Positions 8,125-16,680 of a stretch of 64,000 nt of DNA are shown piece after piece. The notes beneath the pieces are model-generated. The model did no database searches. It was not told the DNA's origin and saw nothing but the letters and a program-made list of their open reading frames with translations. Positions within the stretch are counted from its first letter, which is position 1. Every line of letters starts with the position of its first letter. The position numbers and the translations under genes are program-made. The DNA comes from an uncultured Ruminococcus sp. (GTDB taxonomy: Bacteria > Bacillota > Clostridia > Oscillospirales > Acutalibacteraceae): positions 1 to 64,000 of the forward strand of contig CAJFNC010000006.1 in NCBI GenBank assembly GCA_904393835.1, read 5' to 3'.

Positions 8125-9474
8125 TTATTTTATAATATTTAAATTAAATATGTAACTCATATCAACATTGCCGTAAATGCCGTCAACCTGACCTCCGTCA
8201 GTGTATTGCCAAATATCACAATCTTTACCATTTGTCGTGTAATACTGTGCAAGCCAAATGGAATATTTTTTTCCTAAACTGTCATAGTCAAGATAGTTTC
8301 TAAACCAGTTGAGGTTAGCGTAAATGCCGGCACTGTAACCACCGTCTTTTATTGCTTCACAAAAAGCAGTTGCAAATTTTGTGAGTTCTGCTTTTTCGAA
8401 TTTAGTCTGACTTTCGTCTTCCATATCGTAGTAAACAGGTAAGTCAAAGGTTTTTCCTTTAATGCAGGTAAGACAAGCCTCGGCTTCTCTTTTAGCGTCG
8501 GCTTCGCTGTCGGCATAACTGTACCAGTATGCGCCGATTTTTAATCCTACCGCTTTGGCGTTTTTGTAATTTAACTCAAAATACTTATCTTTTTGTGAAG
8601 TAAGATTTCCAAATCCTGCTCTGATTATAACATAATCAATTCCGCTCTCTTTGATCTGCTCAAAATTAATACTGTCACCTTGCCACGAAGATATGTCAAT
8701 ACACTTCACTACCGAGCCCGAAACAGTGATTTTACAGTTGGCAGTCTTTCCGTTGTATGTTTCTGCGGTTATGGTTGCAGATCCCTGCATCATAAGTTGA
8801 ATTTGAGCTGTATTTGAGTCTGTTGATGCAATTTTTGCAACCTGTGAATTTGATGATGTCCATTTCAGCTCTTTTAAAGTAGCTCCGTTTTTTGCGCTTG
8901 CCGTAAGGGTCAAATTCTGACCGACTTTCAATTCTGTTGAAGTATTGTCAAGTGATATTGAATCAGGTGCTTTTTCAACAGTGACATTGCACTCGGCGCT
9001 TATTCCGTTTGCAGCAGTAACAGTTATAACAGCCGAACCTGAAGACAATGCCGTTACCTTGCCGTTATCGTCAACAGATGCAACATTCGGGGCGCTTGAT
9101 ACAAACGATTTTTCAAAATTTTCTATGTCAGCAGTCACGGTCAGAGTATAGCTTTTACCAACTTCAAGGTTTAAAAAGGTTTTGTCAAGCTTAATATACT
9201 GCGGAGCAGGTTTTGCGGTGGGATCGTTAACATCAATACCTGCAATTTGCTTTTGCATAATAGTTGCATCCAAAACAGTAAGCTGACCGTCGTTGTCAAG
9301 GTCGTATTCCTGCACCTTTTCGTCAGACAGTATAACCGAGTGTGCAATATGCTTTTGAATATCTGTAACATCGTTTATTGAGTACGAAGCTGCCGATGCG
9401 CTGATTATCGAAAATATCAAAACAGCGCTTATCATAACGGCGGTTGTTATTGTAGAAATTAATTTCTTTTTCAT
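8125..9474 (-). CDS. Secreted GH25 lysozyme with dockerin-like segment and two Big_2 domains
   Basis: The 449-residue protein starts with a signal peptide (about 1-29). A dockerin type I-like segment (about 31-80) has one good calcium loop, YDLDNDGQLTVLDATIMQKQ, and one degenerate half (SINDVTDIQKHI). Two Ig-like Big_2 domains follow (about 92-168 and 171-252), then a GH25 muramidase domain (about 256-445). GH25 landmarks are CIDISSWQG (D260), the acid pair in PVYYDMEDE (D350, E352) and IWQYTDGG near the end. It should hydrolyse peptidoglycan outside the cell, in wall turnover or against competitors. The dockerin could dock it to a cohesin scaffold, but the weak first repeat makes this uncertain. 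Confidence 0.9.
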   Translation of the reverse strand: MKKKLISTITTAVMISAVLIFSIISASAASYSINDVTDIQKHIAHSVILSDEKVQEYDLDNDGQLTVLDATIMQKQIAGIDVNDPTAKPAPQYIKLDKTFLNLEVGKSYTLTVTADIENFEKSFVSSAPNVASVDDNGKVTALSSGSAVITVTAANGISAECNVTVEKAPDSISLDNTSTELKVGQNLTLTASAKNGATLKELKWTSSNSQVAKIASTDSNTAQIQLMMQGSATITAETYNGKTANCKITVSGSVVKCIDISSWQGDSINFEQIKESGIDYVIIRAGFGNLTSQKDKYFELNYKNAKAVGLKIGAYWYSYADSEADAKREAEACLTCIKGKTFDLPVYYDMEDESQTKFEKAELTKFATAFCEAIKDGGYSAGIYANLNWFRNYLDYDSLGKKYSIWLAQYYTTNGKDCDIWQYTDGGQVDGIYGNVDMSYIFNLNIIK

Positions 9475-9761
9475 AATTTCCTCTCTTTCAAAAAATATGT
9501 AAATCTTCTGACAAGAATATTACAAATTCATATTAACACAAATAATTAATAAAAACAACAGTTTATCAGAGAATACTCATAAATTACCAAAAAATCGGCA
9601 CATTCACGATGATTTAAAGTGGCGTGAATGTGCCGATTTTTTGCTTGAATCTATCTGAGATTTGTGAAAAAGTGTAAAAGCAGTAACAGTATAATGCCTG
9701 CTTTAATACATACAGTTACACATCGTATCAGTAAACCGTAATGTTAAAATAAATATTTTGT
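9475..9761. other. Intergenic region with one strong terminator and no supported gene
   Basis: These 287 bp hold the lysozyme's ribosome site (AGAGGAAA) and the hairpin at 9590-9642. On the minus strand after the kinase stop, the only ATG frame is six codons long. A hydrophobic 30-codon open stretch there lacks an ATG, GTG or TTG start. No AgrD-type precursor peptide could be supported. Confidence 0.5.
9590..9642. terminator. Strong terminator after the kinase gene
   Basis: A 19-bp perfect stem (9590-9608 with 9623-9641) around a 14-base loop, with A- and T-runs on both sides. It should end the regulator-kinase transcript (minus strand) before the lysozyme gene. Confidence 0.9.
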
Positions 9762-11045
9762 TCAGCATTGGAAGCCGATAACTGTTTTGAATATTATATT
9801 TTCGCAACTTAAGTTGATATTACCGTTATATTTACCTAAAACTTTTTTAATTGAATACAGACCTATTCCATGAATATCTTTGTCTGTCTTGCTTGTTGAA
9901 ATGGAGTTGTTTATTACTTTTATATTTTCTTTTGTAGGATTTGTAATTGTGATAAAAATATGTCCGTGATTTACTTTTGAGTAAATATCAATATTTTTTA
10001 GCTCGTCGTTGTCAATTTTCATACAAGCCTCAATTGCATTATCCAAAGCATTGCCGAAAATTATGCATAAATCCGTCGGGTTAATTGCTTCATAGTTAAA
10101 AAGTCCGTCAAAGTTTATTCTGATTTTTTTATCTTTGCAAAACGTAGCTTTTTCGCTCAACAATGCATTTAAAAACGTATTGCCTGTTTTGAATATGATA
10201 TCATTTGATTTTATAGATTTGTCACACCCATTCAGATATTCGATTGCACCGTCAACATCATTATTGTTTAAATATGTGTTCAATCCTATTTTAAGGTTTA
10301 AAAAATCATGACGGAATCTTCTTATACTTTCATTTGATTTTATCATGGTTTCATATTGTATTTTCTGTTGGTTAAAGCAGTTTTGCAGAGATGCATTAAG
10401 TTTTTCATAGTATTTTATCTTTAAATAATTAGTGATAAACTGATATAAGACAAAAAGCCAAATAACTAAAATAATCAAGAACGAAACTCCCGTAAATTTA
10501 ATTATTTTTGTATTGGGAAATGTTTCCATACATACCACTAATGCTGATAAAAAGTTAATTAAAATATATATTGAAATTGTAAATAAAATTTTAGTTCTTC
10601 TCGGCATATTTATCATATTAGTAAAAAATCTTTTTAAATAAGGTTTTTCTGAAAAGACAAGAATAAATACGGTTAACAAAATCAGTATAATTAATCTAAG
10701 TATATTATTGTAAGTTGTCAAATCAAAGATATGTAAAATATAATCTGCAACTCCATACAAAGCAGTAAACAAACCGATGATTGACAAAGATAAAAATAAA
10801 ATTTGTTTAAATTTCATATCTCTTATTGCAAAAACAGGGATGACAAAATATGCCACCAATAAGCTGAAAAAGCTGAAGATGTTAAAGAGCTGAGGGTTTA
10901 TAAAACATAAAATGCTGACAATAATAGTATTTATTATCGGATATAGTAACATTATTTTACTGCAATTTTTATTTAATGTCTTCTTAAAAATCACATATAA
11001 AACTATCGGAACTAATGCTGACTCAACGATTATTAATATTTCCAT
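9762..11045 (-). CDS. GHKL-type sensor histidine kinase (AgrC/ComD-like)
   Basis: The N-terminal half is hydrophobic with about six membrane segments. It is followed by a short coiled linker, the phosphoacceptor box RRFRHDFLNLKIG and a GHKL ATPase domain with the N-box IIFGNALDNAIEACMKIDN and G-box GIGLYSIKKVLGKYNG. This matches peptide-sensing kinases of the AgrC/ComD class that pair with LytTR regulators. I placed the start at the ATG at 11045, because a TTG at 11057 directly abuts the regulator's stop codon. The G-rich site is only 4 bp from the chosen ATG, so the start is not certain. No autoinducer precursor or AgrB protease is seen nearby. Confidence 0.88.
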   Translation of the reverse strand: MEILIIVESALVPIVLYVIFKKTLNKNCSKIMLLYPIINTIIVSILCFINPQLFNIFSFFSLLVAYFVIPVFAIRDMKFKQILFLSLSIIGLFTALYGVADYILHIFDLTTYNNILRLIILILLTVFILVFSEKPYLKRFFTNMINMPRRTKILFTISIYILINFLSALVVCMETFPNTKIIKFTGVSFLIILVIWLFVLYQFITNYLKIKYYEKLNASLQNCFNQQKIQYETMIKSNESIRRFRHDFLNLKIGLNTYLNNNDVDGAIEYLNGCDKSIKSNDIIFKTGNTFLNALLSEKATFCKDKKIRINFDGLFNYEAINPTDLCIIFGNALDNAIEACMKIDNDELKNIDIYSKVNHGHIFITITNPTKENIKVINNSISTSKTDKDIHGIGLYSIKKVLGKYNGNINLSCENIIFKTVIGFQC

Positions 11046-11057
11046 AAAGCCCCCCAA

Positions 11058-11762
11058 CTAAGAATCTCTCAAAAACTCATAGTATTTTTCGCAGAATTTT
11101 GAAAAATAAGTTCTGCTTATCGGTAATTTGCAATCAAAAAATTCAGGTATAACAGTAGAGTTGTTGTATTGTTTAATATATTTTAAATTCACAATATAGG
11201 ATCTGTGTATTTTAAAAAACACAGCCTGCGGAAGTAATCCATACAAGCAGGAAAGTGTTTGCCGTGTATCATAAAATTTTTCATTAGTCAAATATATACG
11301 GCACAATTTGTCCTGAACTTCAATATAAACAATCTTATTTGTGTTAATTGTTATATGTTCACCATCGGCTTTTATACAAATTTTAAAATTACTATCTAAT
11401 GTTTTACGGTAGCTGTCTAAAGCCTTAAATAATCCGCCATATAAAGATGATTTAAGCACAAATCTGTAAGTGTCAACATTATAAGCCGGGATTGCTATTT
11501 CTGCATAGCCTGTAAGAAATATAAGACAACTGTTTTTATTTATACCTTTTCTCAGCTGTTTAGCAGTATCAAGCCCGTTGATTTTGTCCATTTGATAATC
11601 AAGAATTATAATATCATATTTTGTATCGGAATTAATCAAATCAAATCCGCAATCGTATGTGTCCACAACAGATTCCCAATTATGGACATTTGAATATTCA
11701 TATAATTTGTTTTTAATTTCTTTTAAAAAGACATTTTCGTCATCACAAACAGCAATTCTCAT
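11058..11762 (-). CDS. LytTR-type response regulator (AgrA/ComE-like)
   Basis: A receiver domain (MRIAVCDDEN acidic pocket, IIILDYQMDKINGLDTA with the phosphoacceptor Asp, and FVLKSS with the conserved Lys) is joined to a C-terminal LytTR DNA-binding domain. That domain is recognised by IVYIEVQDKLCRIYL and FFKIHRSYIVNLKYIKQYN. It is co-transcribed with the kinase downstream and divergent from an ABC-2 exporter whose upstream region carries a 21-bp-period direct repeat suited to a LytTR dimer. I chose ATG 11762 (family-typical N-terminus) over GTG 11771. Confidence 0.9.
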   Translation of the reverse strand: MRIAVCDDENVFLKEIKNKLYEYSNVHNWESVVDTYDCGFDLINSDTKYDIIILDYQMDKINGLDTAKQLRKGINKNSCLIFLTGYAEIAIPAYNVDTYRFVLKSSLYGGLFKALDSYRKTLDSNFKICIKADGEHITINTNKIVYIEVQDKLCRIYLTNEKFYDTRQTLSCLYGLLPQAVFFKIHRSYIVNLKYIKQYNNSTVIPEFFDCKLPISRTYFSKFCEKYYEFLRDS

Positions 11763-11810
11763 ATTTATCACTTTTCATATTACAAAATTTTACAATTAAT
11801 TTGTAATTTT

Positions 11811-11819
11811 ATTATACCA
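11811..11819 (-). promoter_or_regulatory. Extended -10 element of the regulator-kinase operon
   Basis: On the minus strand, TGGTATAAT (TGn plus a perfect -10) lies about 48 bp upstream of the regulator start. No good -35 hexamer is present, which fits an extended -10 promoter. Confidence 0.45.
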
Positions 11820-11870
11820 CAACATAAAAGTCATTAAAAGAATTTTTCTCTAATTATTTAGTAAAATTGC

Positions 11871-11900
11871 ATTTCACGCCTAAATTTAGGTATTTCACGG
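11871..11900 (+). promoter_or_regulatory. Probable LytTR operator: ATTTCACG direct repeats, 21-bp period
   Basis: ATTTCACG occurs at 11871-11878 and 11892-11899, 21 bp start to start, which as 9-bp boxes leaves a 12-bp spacer. That is the geometry bound by AgrA/ComE/PlnC-class LytTR dimers. The spacer contains a perfect 12-bp palindrome (11879-11890). A candidate -10 (TATGAT, 11926-11931) lies 25 bp downstream, so the repeat abuts the -35 position. It probably controls the ABC exporter. Confidence 0.6.
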
Positions 11901-11925
11901 CAAATTATTTACATTACAGCACTTA

Positions 11926-11931
11926 TATGAT
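11926..11931 (+). promoter_or_regulatory. Candidate -10 of the activator-dependent ABC promoter
   Basis: TATGAT with no recognisable -35. The place of the -35 lies just after the LytTR-type repeat, as expected for an activator-dependent promoter. Confidence 0.4.
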
Positions 11932-11960
11932 ATTCTTATGCTGTCTCATTCTCAATTTAT

Positions 11961-12002
11961 CAGATTAATTACTCAGCACTTAATGCAATATCAATTAATC
12001 TG
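11961..12002 (+). repeat. 10-bp inverted repeat in the exporter leader
   Basis: CAGATTAATT (11961-11970) pairs perfectly with AATTAATCTG (11993-12002) around a 22-base loop, 31 bp upstream of the ATPase start. It could be an operator or an mRNA hairpin. There is no T-run, so it is not a terminator. Confidence 0.5.
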
Positions 12003-12033
12003 AATCTGTATTAAAACAAAAGGAGATGAAAAA

Positions 12034-13035
12034 ATGATTTCTGTAAATAATTTGCGAAAAGAATTTAAAAAGACAATAAAAGAACCGGGATTAATCGGAA
12101 GTTTTAAGTCGCTGTTTCATCCTAAGTGCGAAAAAGTTGTAGCGGTAAACGATATAAGCTTTGAAGTACCAAAGGGTGAAATACTCGGTTTTATAGGTCC
12201 AAACGGCGCAGGTAAAAGTACGGTTATAAAAATGCTGACCGGAATTTTGACGCCGACATCCGGTACTTGCACTATTAACGGCAAAAATCCATCCGAAAAC
12301 AGAAAAAGCTACGTAAAGGAAATCGGCGTAGTATTCGGTCAGCGAACACAGCTTTGGTGGGACTTACCTCTCAGAGAAACCTACGGAGTTTTAAAAGAGA
12401 TTTACGAAGTGCCTGACGACAGGTATCATAAACAAATGGCTTTTTTAAATGAGGTGCTGGAACTTGATAGTTTTATTACCAGCCCTGTGCGTACGCTTTC
12501 TTTGGGGCAGCGTATGCGCGCCGATATTGCAGCGTCACTATTGCACAGTCCAAAAGTTCTTTTTTTGGATGAACCGACAATCGGACTTGACGTAGTGGTA
12601 AAGGACAATATACGAAAAGCAATTGAACATATCAATAAACAGGAAAAAACAACTGTCATTCTTACAACACACGATTTAGCTGATATAGAGCTGCTTTCAA
12701 AAAGAATAGTGATGATTGACAAAGGCTCAAATATGTTTGACGGCACAATTTCGGAATTGAAAAGTAAGTACGGACAAATTCGTGAACTTAATTTTGAAAC
12801 CGATGCCAAAGATATTGAACAAATTCTTAATTATAAACAGCATTTCGGCTTTAACGATGACGATATAAAAATCGAGAAAGAAGCGAATAATGTCACGGTA
12901 AAATTTAACAGCAATGCGGTACCCGTTTCAGATATGCTCAGCTATACGCTTGATAAAATCAACATCAGCGACATCAGCGTCAAAGACGCCGACATTGAAG
13001 AAATAATCCGCAGACTATACAAACAGGGGGTATAA
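12034..13035 (+). CDS. ABC-2 type transporter, ATP-binding subunit
   Basis: A 333-residue ATPase with Walker A GPNGAGKST (residues 55-63), signature LSLGQR (155-160), Walker B VLFLDEP (175-181) and a switch histidine in LTTHDLAD. An insert with FKSLFHPKCEKVVAVNDISF before the P-loop and the LWWDLPLRETY Q-loop region place it with the ATPases that partner PF06182-type permeases. The C-terminal 90 residues form a family-typical extension. It energises export by the two membrane subunits that follow at 2-bp spacing. Confidence 0.9.
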   Translation: MISVNNLRKEFKKTIKEPGLIGSFKSLFHPKCEKVVAVNDISFEVPKGEILGFIGPNGAGKSTVIKMLTGILTPTSGTCTINGKNPSENRKSYVKEIGVVFGQRTQLWWDLPLRETYGVLKEIYEVPDDRYHKQMAFLNEVLELDSFITSPVRTLSLGQRMRADIAASLLHSPKVLFLDEPTIGLDVVVKDNIRKAIEHINKQEKTTVILTTHDLADIELLSKRIVMIDKGSNMFDGTISELKSKYGQIRELNFETDAKDIEQILNYKQHFGFNDDDIKIEKEANNVTVKFNSNAVPVSDMLSYTLDKINISDISVKDADIEEIIRRLYKQGV

Positions 13036-13037
13036 AT

Positions 13038-13856
13038 ATGATTAAAAAACTTCGTATTTATATGCCGTTTGTCAATGCCGGTATGCAGGAAACTACCACA
13101 TACCGAGCTAACTGGATATTTTTGATGTTAGGCAATGTACTGGGATGTTTTGTTTCATATTTTATATGGAAAGCAGTTTTTGTTTCAGGCACAGACAGCT
13201 CCTTGAACGGCTTTACAATGCCGCAGATGGTTGTCTATATTTTTCTTATGTTTCTTACAAGCACGCTGATAAGCAGCGGAGGTACATATGATATAGGCGA
13301 GGAGATACGTGACGGCTCAATCTCTATGAGAATTATCAAGCCTATCAGCTATAATGCAACATTCCTTTTCCAGGAACTCGGTAATAAGCTGCTTACAATT
13401 TGTATTCTCATTGTACCTATGGTTGTCGGCGTTGAAATTGTGCGTACAGTCATTTCAGGTACGGTGCAATTTGAAATTCAAGGTTTTTTGCTCTATATTT
13501 TAAGCTGTACATTCGCTTATTTAATTAATTTTTTCTTTAATATATGTTTCGGATTTGTTGCATTTATTATTAAGTATCTTTGGGGCGCTAATATGATGAA
13601 AAACTGTATTGTCGGATTTCTATCGGGTACTGTAATTCCGCTTGCGTTTTTACCCGATATACTTGAGAAAATCTTTTTGTTTCTGCCGTTTGCGTCGCTT
13701 AATTACACGCCTGTAATGATATATATGGGCAAATACAGCGGGATATCGTTGCTTTACTATTTGGGCTTGCAAATTTTTTGGGTATTGTTTTTCTGGGGAC
13801 TTTCCAAATTGCTTTGGTATGTTTCTATTAAACATCTTTCAATTCAGGGAGGTTAA
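13038..13856 (+). CDS. ABC-2 family permease subunit (first)
   Basis: A 272-residue integral membrane protein with about six hydrophobic helices of the PF06182 ABC-2 type. The segment EEIRDGSISMRIIKPISYN is the conserved cytoplasmic loop (G-D/S-I-x-x-x-L/I-x-x-P). The start is 2 bp after the ATPase stop, with GGGGG upstream. It likely forms a heterodimeric channel with the next gene. The substrate is unknown; polysaccharide, lipid or peptide are possible. Confidence 0.85.
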   Translation: MIKKLRIYMPFVNAGMQETTTYRANWIFLMLGNVLGCFVSYFIWKAVFVSGTDSSLNGFTMPQMVVYIFLMFLTSTLISSGGTYDIGEEIRDGSISMRIIKPISYNATFLFQELGNKLLTICILIVPMVVGVEIVRTVISGTVQFEIQGFLLYILSCTFAYLINFFFNICFGFVAFIIKYLWGANMMKNCIVGFLSGTVIPLAFLPDILEKIFLFLPFASLNYTPVMIYMGKYSGISLLYYLGLQIFWVLFFWGLSKLLWYVSIKHLSIQGG

Positions 13857-13858
13857 CT

Positions 13859-14659
13859 ATGAAACAGGTAAAAAGAATGTTGCGTATGCACCGAATTTTT
13901 GTCACGCAGGAACTAAAAAGAATGATGGAGTACAAGGGCGACTTTATTGTAGGAATTATCGGTTTTTTGCTAGGTCAGTTTTTTAATCTGCTGTTTTTAT
14001 GGATTATTTTCAGTCAGATTCCAAACCTAATGGGGTGGACTCTTGAGCAGATTTTATTTATTTACGGCTTTTCGTTGATACCAAAAGGACTTGACCATTT
14101 GCTTTTTGACAACTTGTGGTCAATCGGTCACTTCACAGTTAGAAAAGGAGATTTTGACAAATACCTCACGAGACCAATCAACACGCTTTTTCACGTTATG
14201 GTAGAAAAACTCCAAATTGACGCTTTTGGCGAACTTATTATGGGCATAGCTTTAATATGTATTTCAGTGCCTTCCGTATCAATTGAATGGAGCGTATCTA
14301 AAGTATTGCTCACGATAGCAGTAATTCCGTTTGCAACCATGATTTACGTAGGAATAAAAACTGCAACGGCTGCAATTGCTTTCTGGACAAAACGCAGCGG
14401 TAACATAACCTATATGTTCTATATGTTTAACGACTTCGCAAAGTATCCGGTTACCATTTACAACAATGTTGTAAGAAATATAATTACCTATATAATTCCT
14501 TTTGCATTTACGGCTTTTTATCCTGCAAAATATATCTTAACGGGAGACAATCCTCTTTTTAATATCGGTATGACGGTACTTTTATCAATTATTATTATGT
14601 TTATCGGAGTTATTGTGTGGAACAAGGGGGTAAAAGCCTACGAAAGTGTAGGTTCGTAA
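13859..14659 (+). CDS. ABC-2 family permease subunit (second)
   Basis: A 266-residue membrane protein paralogous to the preceding permease. The same cytoplasmic loop is visible as HFTVRKGDFDKYLTRPINTL, and about six hydrophobic segments follow the family pattern. It begins 2 bp after its partner, behind AGGGAGG. Two permeases plus one ATPase give a complete heteromeric exporter, followed by a terminator. Confidence 0.85.
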   Translation: MKQVKRMLRMHRIFVTQELKRMMEYKGDFIVGIIGFLLGQFFNLLFLWIIFSQIPNLMGWTLEQILFIYGFSLIPKGLDHLLFDNLWSIGHFTVRKGDFDKYLTRPINTLFHVMVEKLQIDAFGELIMGIALICISVPSVSIEWSVSKVLLTIAVIPFATMIYVGIKTATAAIAFWTKRSGNITYMFYMFNDFAKYPVTIYNNVVRNIITYIIPFAFTAFYPAKYILTGDNPLFNIGMTVLLSIIIMFIGVIVWNKGVKAYESVGS

Positions 14660-14696
14660 TAAATTATAATTTGAATATTTTTTACATAATAACAAA

Positions 14697-14725
14697 ACGG
14701 CTGTCAAATGGCAGCCGCTTTGTCG
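14697..14725. terminator. Terminator between exporter operon and spo0A
   Basis: CGGCTGTC (14698-14705) pairs with GGCAGCCG (14710-14717) around AAAT, followed by CTTTG. It lies between convergent genes. Confidence 0.65.
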
Positions 14726-14752
14726 TGTATTTTTAAGGAGATTAAGAATTTA

Positions 14753-15523
14753 TTAGCTTGCAGTTCTAATCTGAAGTCTTAAACGGTCGGAAATCATAGC
14801 GATAAATTCACTGTTAGTTGGCTTTCCTCTGTCGTTGTGAATAGTATATCCAAAGTAAGAGTTAAGCACATCAATATCGCCCCTATCCCAAGCAACTTCA
14901 ATTGCGTGTCTTATAGCTCTTTCAACGCGTGAAGAAGTTGTATCATACTTTTTGGCAACGGACGGATACAACTGCTTTGTAACAGCGTTGATAATTTCAG
15001 GCTTTTCAACCGACATAATTATAGAATCTCTCAAATAGTGGTATCCTTTAATATGCGCCGGTACGCCGATTTCATGCAGAATTTCAGTTACTTTAATTTC
15101 AATGCCGAAAGCATCAAACCCCAACTGATTATTGAAGTGACTGTCGTTATTTTTCTTAACCATTGCACGGATATTTTCGCATAATTCGTTAATATCATAT
15201 GGTTTAAGCATAAAATACGACGCACCTGAACACATAATTTCTCTTTCAAGTACGGGGCTGTGGAAAGATGAAAATACCATAAATACAGGCGGCTTCAAAT
15301 TTTGTCTTTTAATGTTGCGCATAACTCCGATAGCGTCGAGTCTTGTCATAAATGAATCCATCAAAACAACATCGGGCTTCTCCTGCTGAATTCTTTTGCA
15401 AAGTTCGTCTCCGTCCTTAACGCAAAAGGCGGGAGAAATATTAAAATTTTGCAACATTTTCAGATTTTCTTCGCTGAATTCCCCTGCATCTTCGGTGATA
15501 ATTAGTTTGATGACGTTTTCCAT
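14753..15523 (-). CDS. spo0A: Sporulation master regulator Spo0A
   Basis: A 256-residue Spo0A. The receiver domain has the acidic pair in IITEDAGEF (E11, D12), the phosphoacceptor D56 in VVLMDSFM and K107 in YFMLKPYD. The C-terminal Spo0A DNA-binding domain (about 145-256) includes [12 protein letters not shown] and the recognition-helix region [19 protein letters not shown]. When phosphorylated it commits the cell to sporulation by binding 0A boxes. It follows spoIVB on the same strand, the classical Firmicutes order. The start ATG has GGAGGA 8 bp upstream. Confidence 0.97.
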   Translation of the reverse strand: MENVIKLIITEDAGEFSEENLKMLQNFNISPAFCVKDGDELCKRIQQEKPDVVLMDSFMTRLDAIGVMRNIKRQNLKPPVFMVFSSFHSPVLEREIMCSGASYFMLKPYDINELCENIRAMVKKNNDSHFNNQLGFDAFGIEIKVTEILHEIGVPAHIKGYHYLRDSIIMSVEKPEIINAVTKQLYPSVAKKYDTTSSRVERAIRHAIEVAWDRGDIDVLNSYFGYTIHNDRGKPTNSEFIAMISDRLRLQIRTAS

Positions 15524-15556
15524 AGTGTAATTCCTCCAAAATATTAATGTGATATT

Positions 15557-15585
15557 ATATTACCACAAAATGGAAATTTTGGCAA
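15557..15585 (-). promoter_or_regulatory. spo0A: Weak candidate promoter of spo0A
   Basis: On the minus strand, TTGCCA (15580-15585) and TAATAT (15557-15562) are 17 bp apart. A better TATAAT (15554-15559) exists but at 20-bp spacing. No clear SigH site or 0A box was found. Confidence 0.3.
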
Positions 15586-15600
15586 TACATTCCAAATAAT

Positions 15601-15630
15601 TTTTTTAAAAAAAGTTAAAAAACTTTTTTA
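15601..15630 (-). terminator. Weak A/T-rich hairpin between spoIVB and spo0A
   Basis: About ten bases either side of AAAA can pair (AAAAAAAGTT with AACTTTTTTA). The stem has only one C-G pair, so it would at best reduce readthrough from spoIVB into spo0A. Confidence 0.3.
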
Positions 15631-15669
15631 TCAGAGTTTTTTAAACATAAAATAATTCAATATATTGTA

Positions 15670-16680
15670 TCACTTATTGTAGTTTAACGCCATATTTTGT
15701 GCAATAACGCCGTATCCCTCACAAGGGTTATTTAAAAATACATGTGTTACCGCACCAACTAATTTTTCGTTTTGAATAATCGGACTTCCGCTCATTCCCT
15801 GCACGATTCCGCCGCATTCGTCAATTATTTCATTACTTGTTACTTTTATTACAAAATTTTCATTAGAATTTTGTTGAGTGTTGCAGATTTTAGTAATTTC
15901 AATGTCGTAATACTTTGGGTTAGTGCCGTTAATTGTCGTGTATATTTGTGCTTTTCCGACTTTAATTTCATTTTTATCAGCGATTTCTACGTTTTTTCCT
16001 TTTGGTATAAAAATGTCGTTTGTTGTTCCGTAAACACCGTTTGAGGTGTTGCTTGTCAAAATACCGATTGAAGTGTCGGTAAAATAGCCGTTCAAACTTC
16101 CTGCCTTACCGGACACGCTTTTAGTTACTCCGCTGATCTTTGCTCCTACGACCTGACCAAATCCAAGCGGTAGCAGAGCAGAGGTCTTTGAATCACAAAC
16201 ACCGTGACCGAGCGCTGTGAAATAATTTTTATTTGTGTCATAATAGGTTATGGTTCCTATACCGGCACAGCTGTCGCGTATCCATGCTCCGATTATATAA
16301 GAACCTGCCATATTCTTTTTAGGGGATACTGTTTTTTTTATCTCCTTACCGTTTCTTTCTATGGTAAACGTAAGGTCCTGTCCGTTACTGCAAAGTACCT
16401 TGCTTTGCAGAGCTTCGTTTGTGTTTACAGTTTCTCCGTTAATTTGAGTAATAATGTCGTTTACTTTTAATCCGCTGTTTTTTGCCGGGCAAATATACTT
16501 TTGCCCGTTAAAAAAGCTCTGCATTTCAATGACAATTACGCCGCGGTTATAAAATTTAATGCCGAACGGTTGACCTCCGAGCACCACAGTATCGCTTGCG
16601 GCAAAGGTATTGGGACATGAAAATGAAATTATAATAAACATCAATAAGGCAACTGAGAATATTTTTTTAAAATTTTTCAA
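15670..16680 (-). CDS. spoIVB: SpoIVB serine peptidase (S55)
   Basis: SpoIVB is the forespore-secreted protease that signals across the septum to activate SigK processing. The 336-residue protein has an N-terminal membrane anchor (about 8-28), a PDZ domain (about 40-120) and an S55 peptidase domain. The catalytic His is probably H159 in TALGHGV, and the Ser is in GGIVQGMSGSPI (297-299). It is shorter than the Bacillus protein (about 425), mainly at the N-terminus. The start is TTG at 16680 with AAGGTG just upstream. It precedes spo0A. Confidence 0.93.
   Translation of the reverse strand: MKNFKKIFSVALLMFIIISFSCPNTFAASDTVVLGGQPFGIKFYNRGVIVIEMQSFFNGQKYICPAKNSGLKVNDIITQINGETVNTNEALQSKVLCSNGQDLTFTIERNGKEIKKTVSPKKNMAGSYIIGAWIRDSCAGIGTITYYDTNKNYFTALGHGVCDSKTSALLPLGFGQVVGAKISGVTKSVSGKAGSLNGYFTDTSIGILTSNTSNGVYGTTNDIFIPKGKNVEIADKNEIKVGKAQIYTTINGTNPKYYDIEITKICNTQQNSNENFVIKVTSNEIIDECGGIVQGMSGSPIIQNEKLVGAVTHVFLNNPCEGYGVIAQNMALNYNK

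Noticed and set aside
9650..9755. Possible AgrD-like peptide gene on the minus strand after the kinase
   Set aside because: A hydrophobic frame of about 30 codons exists but has no ATG, GTG or TTG start and no ribosome site. The only ATG frame there encodes six residues.
11938..12003. 21-codon frame upstream of the ABC exporter, as a signal or leader peptide
   Set aside because: It has an ATG but no Shine-Dalgarno, starts only a few bases after the likely transcription start, and has no signal-like composition.
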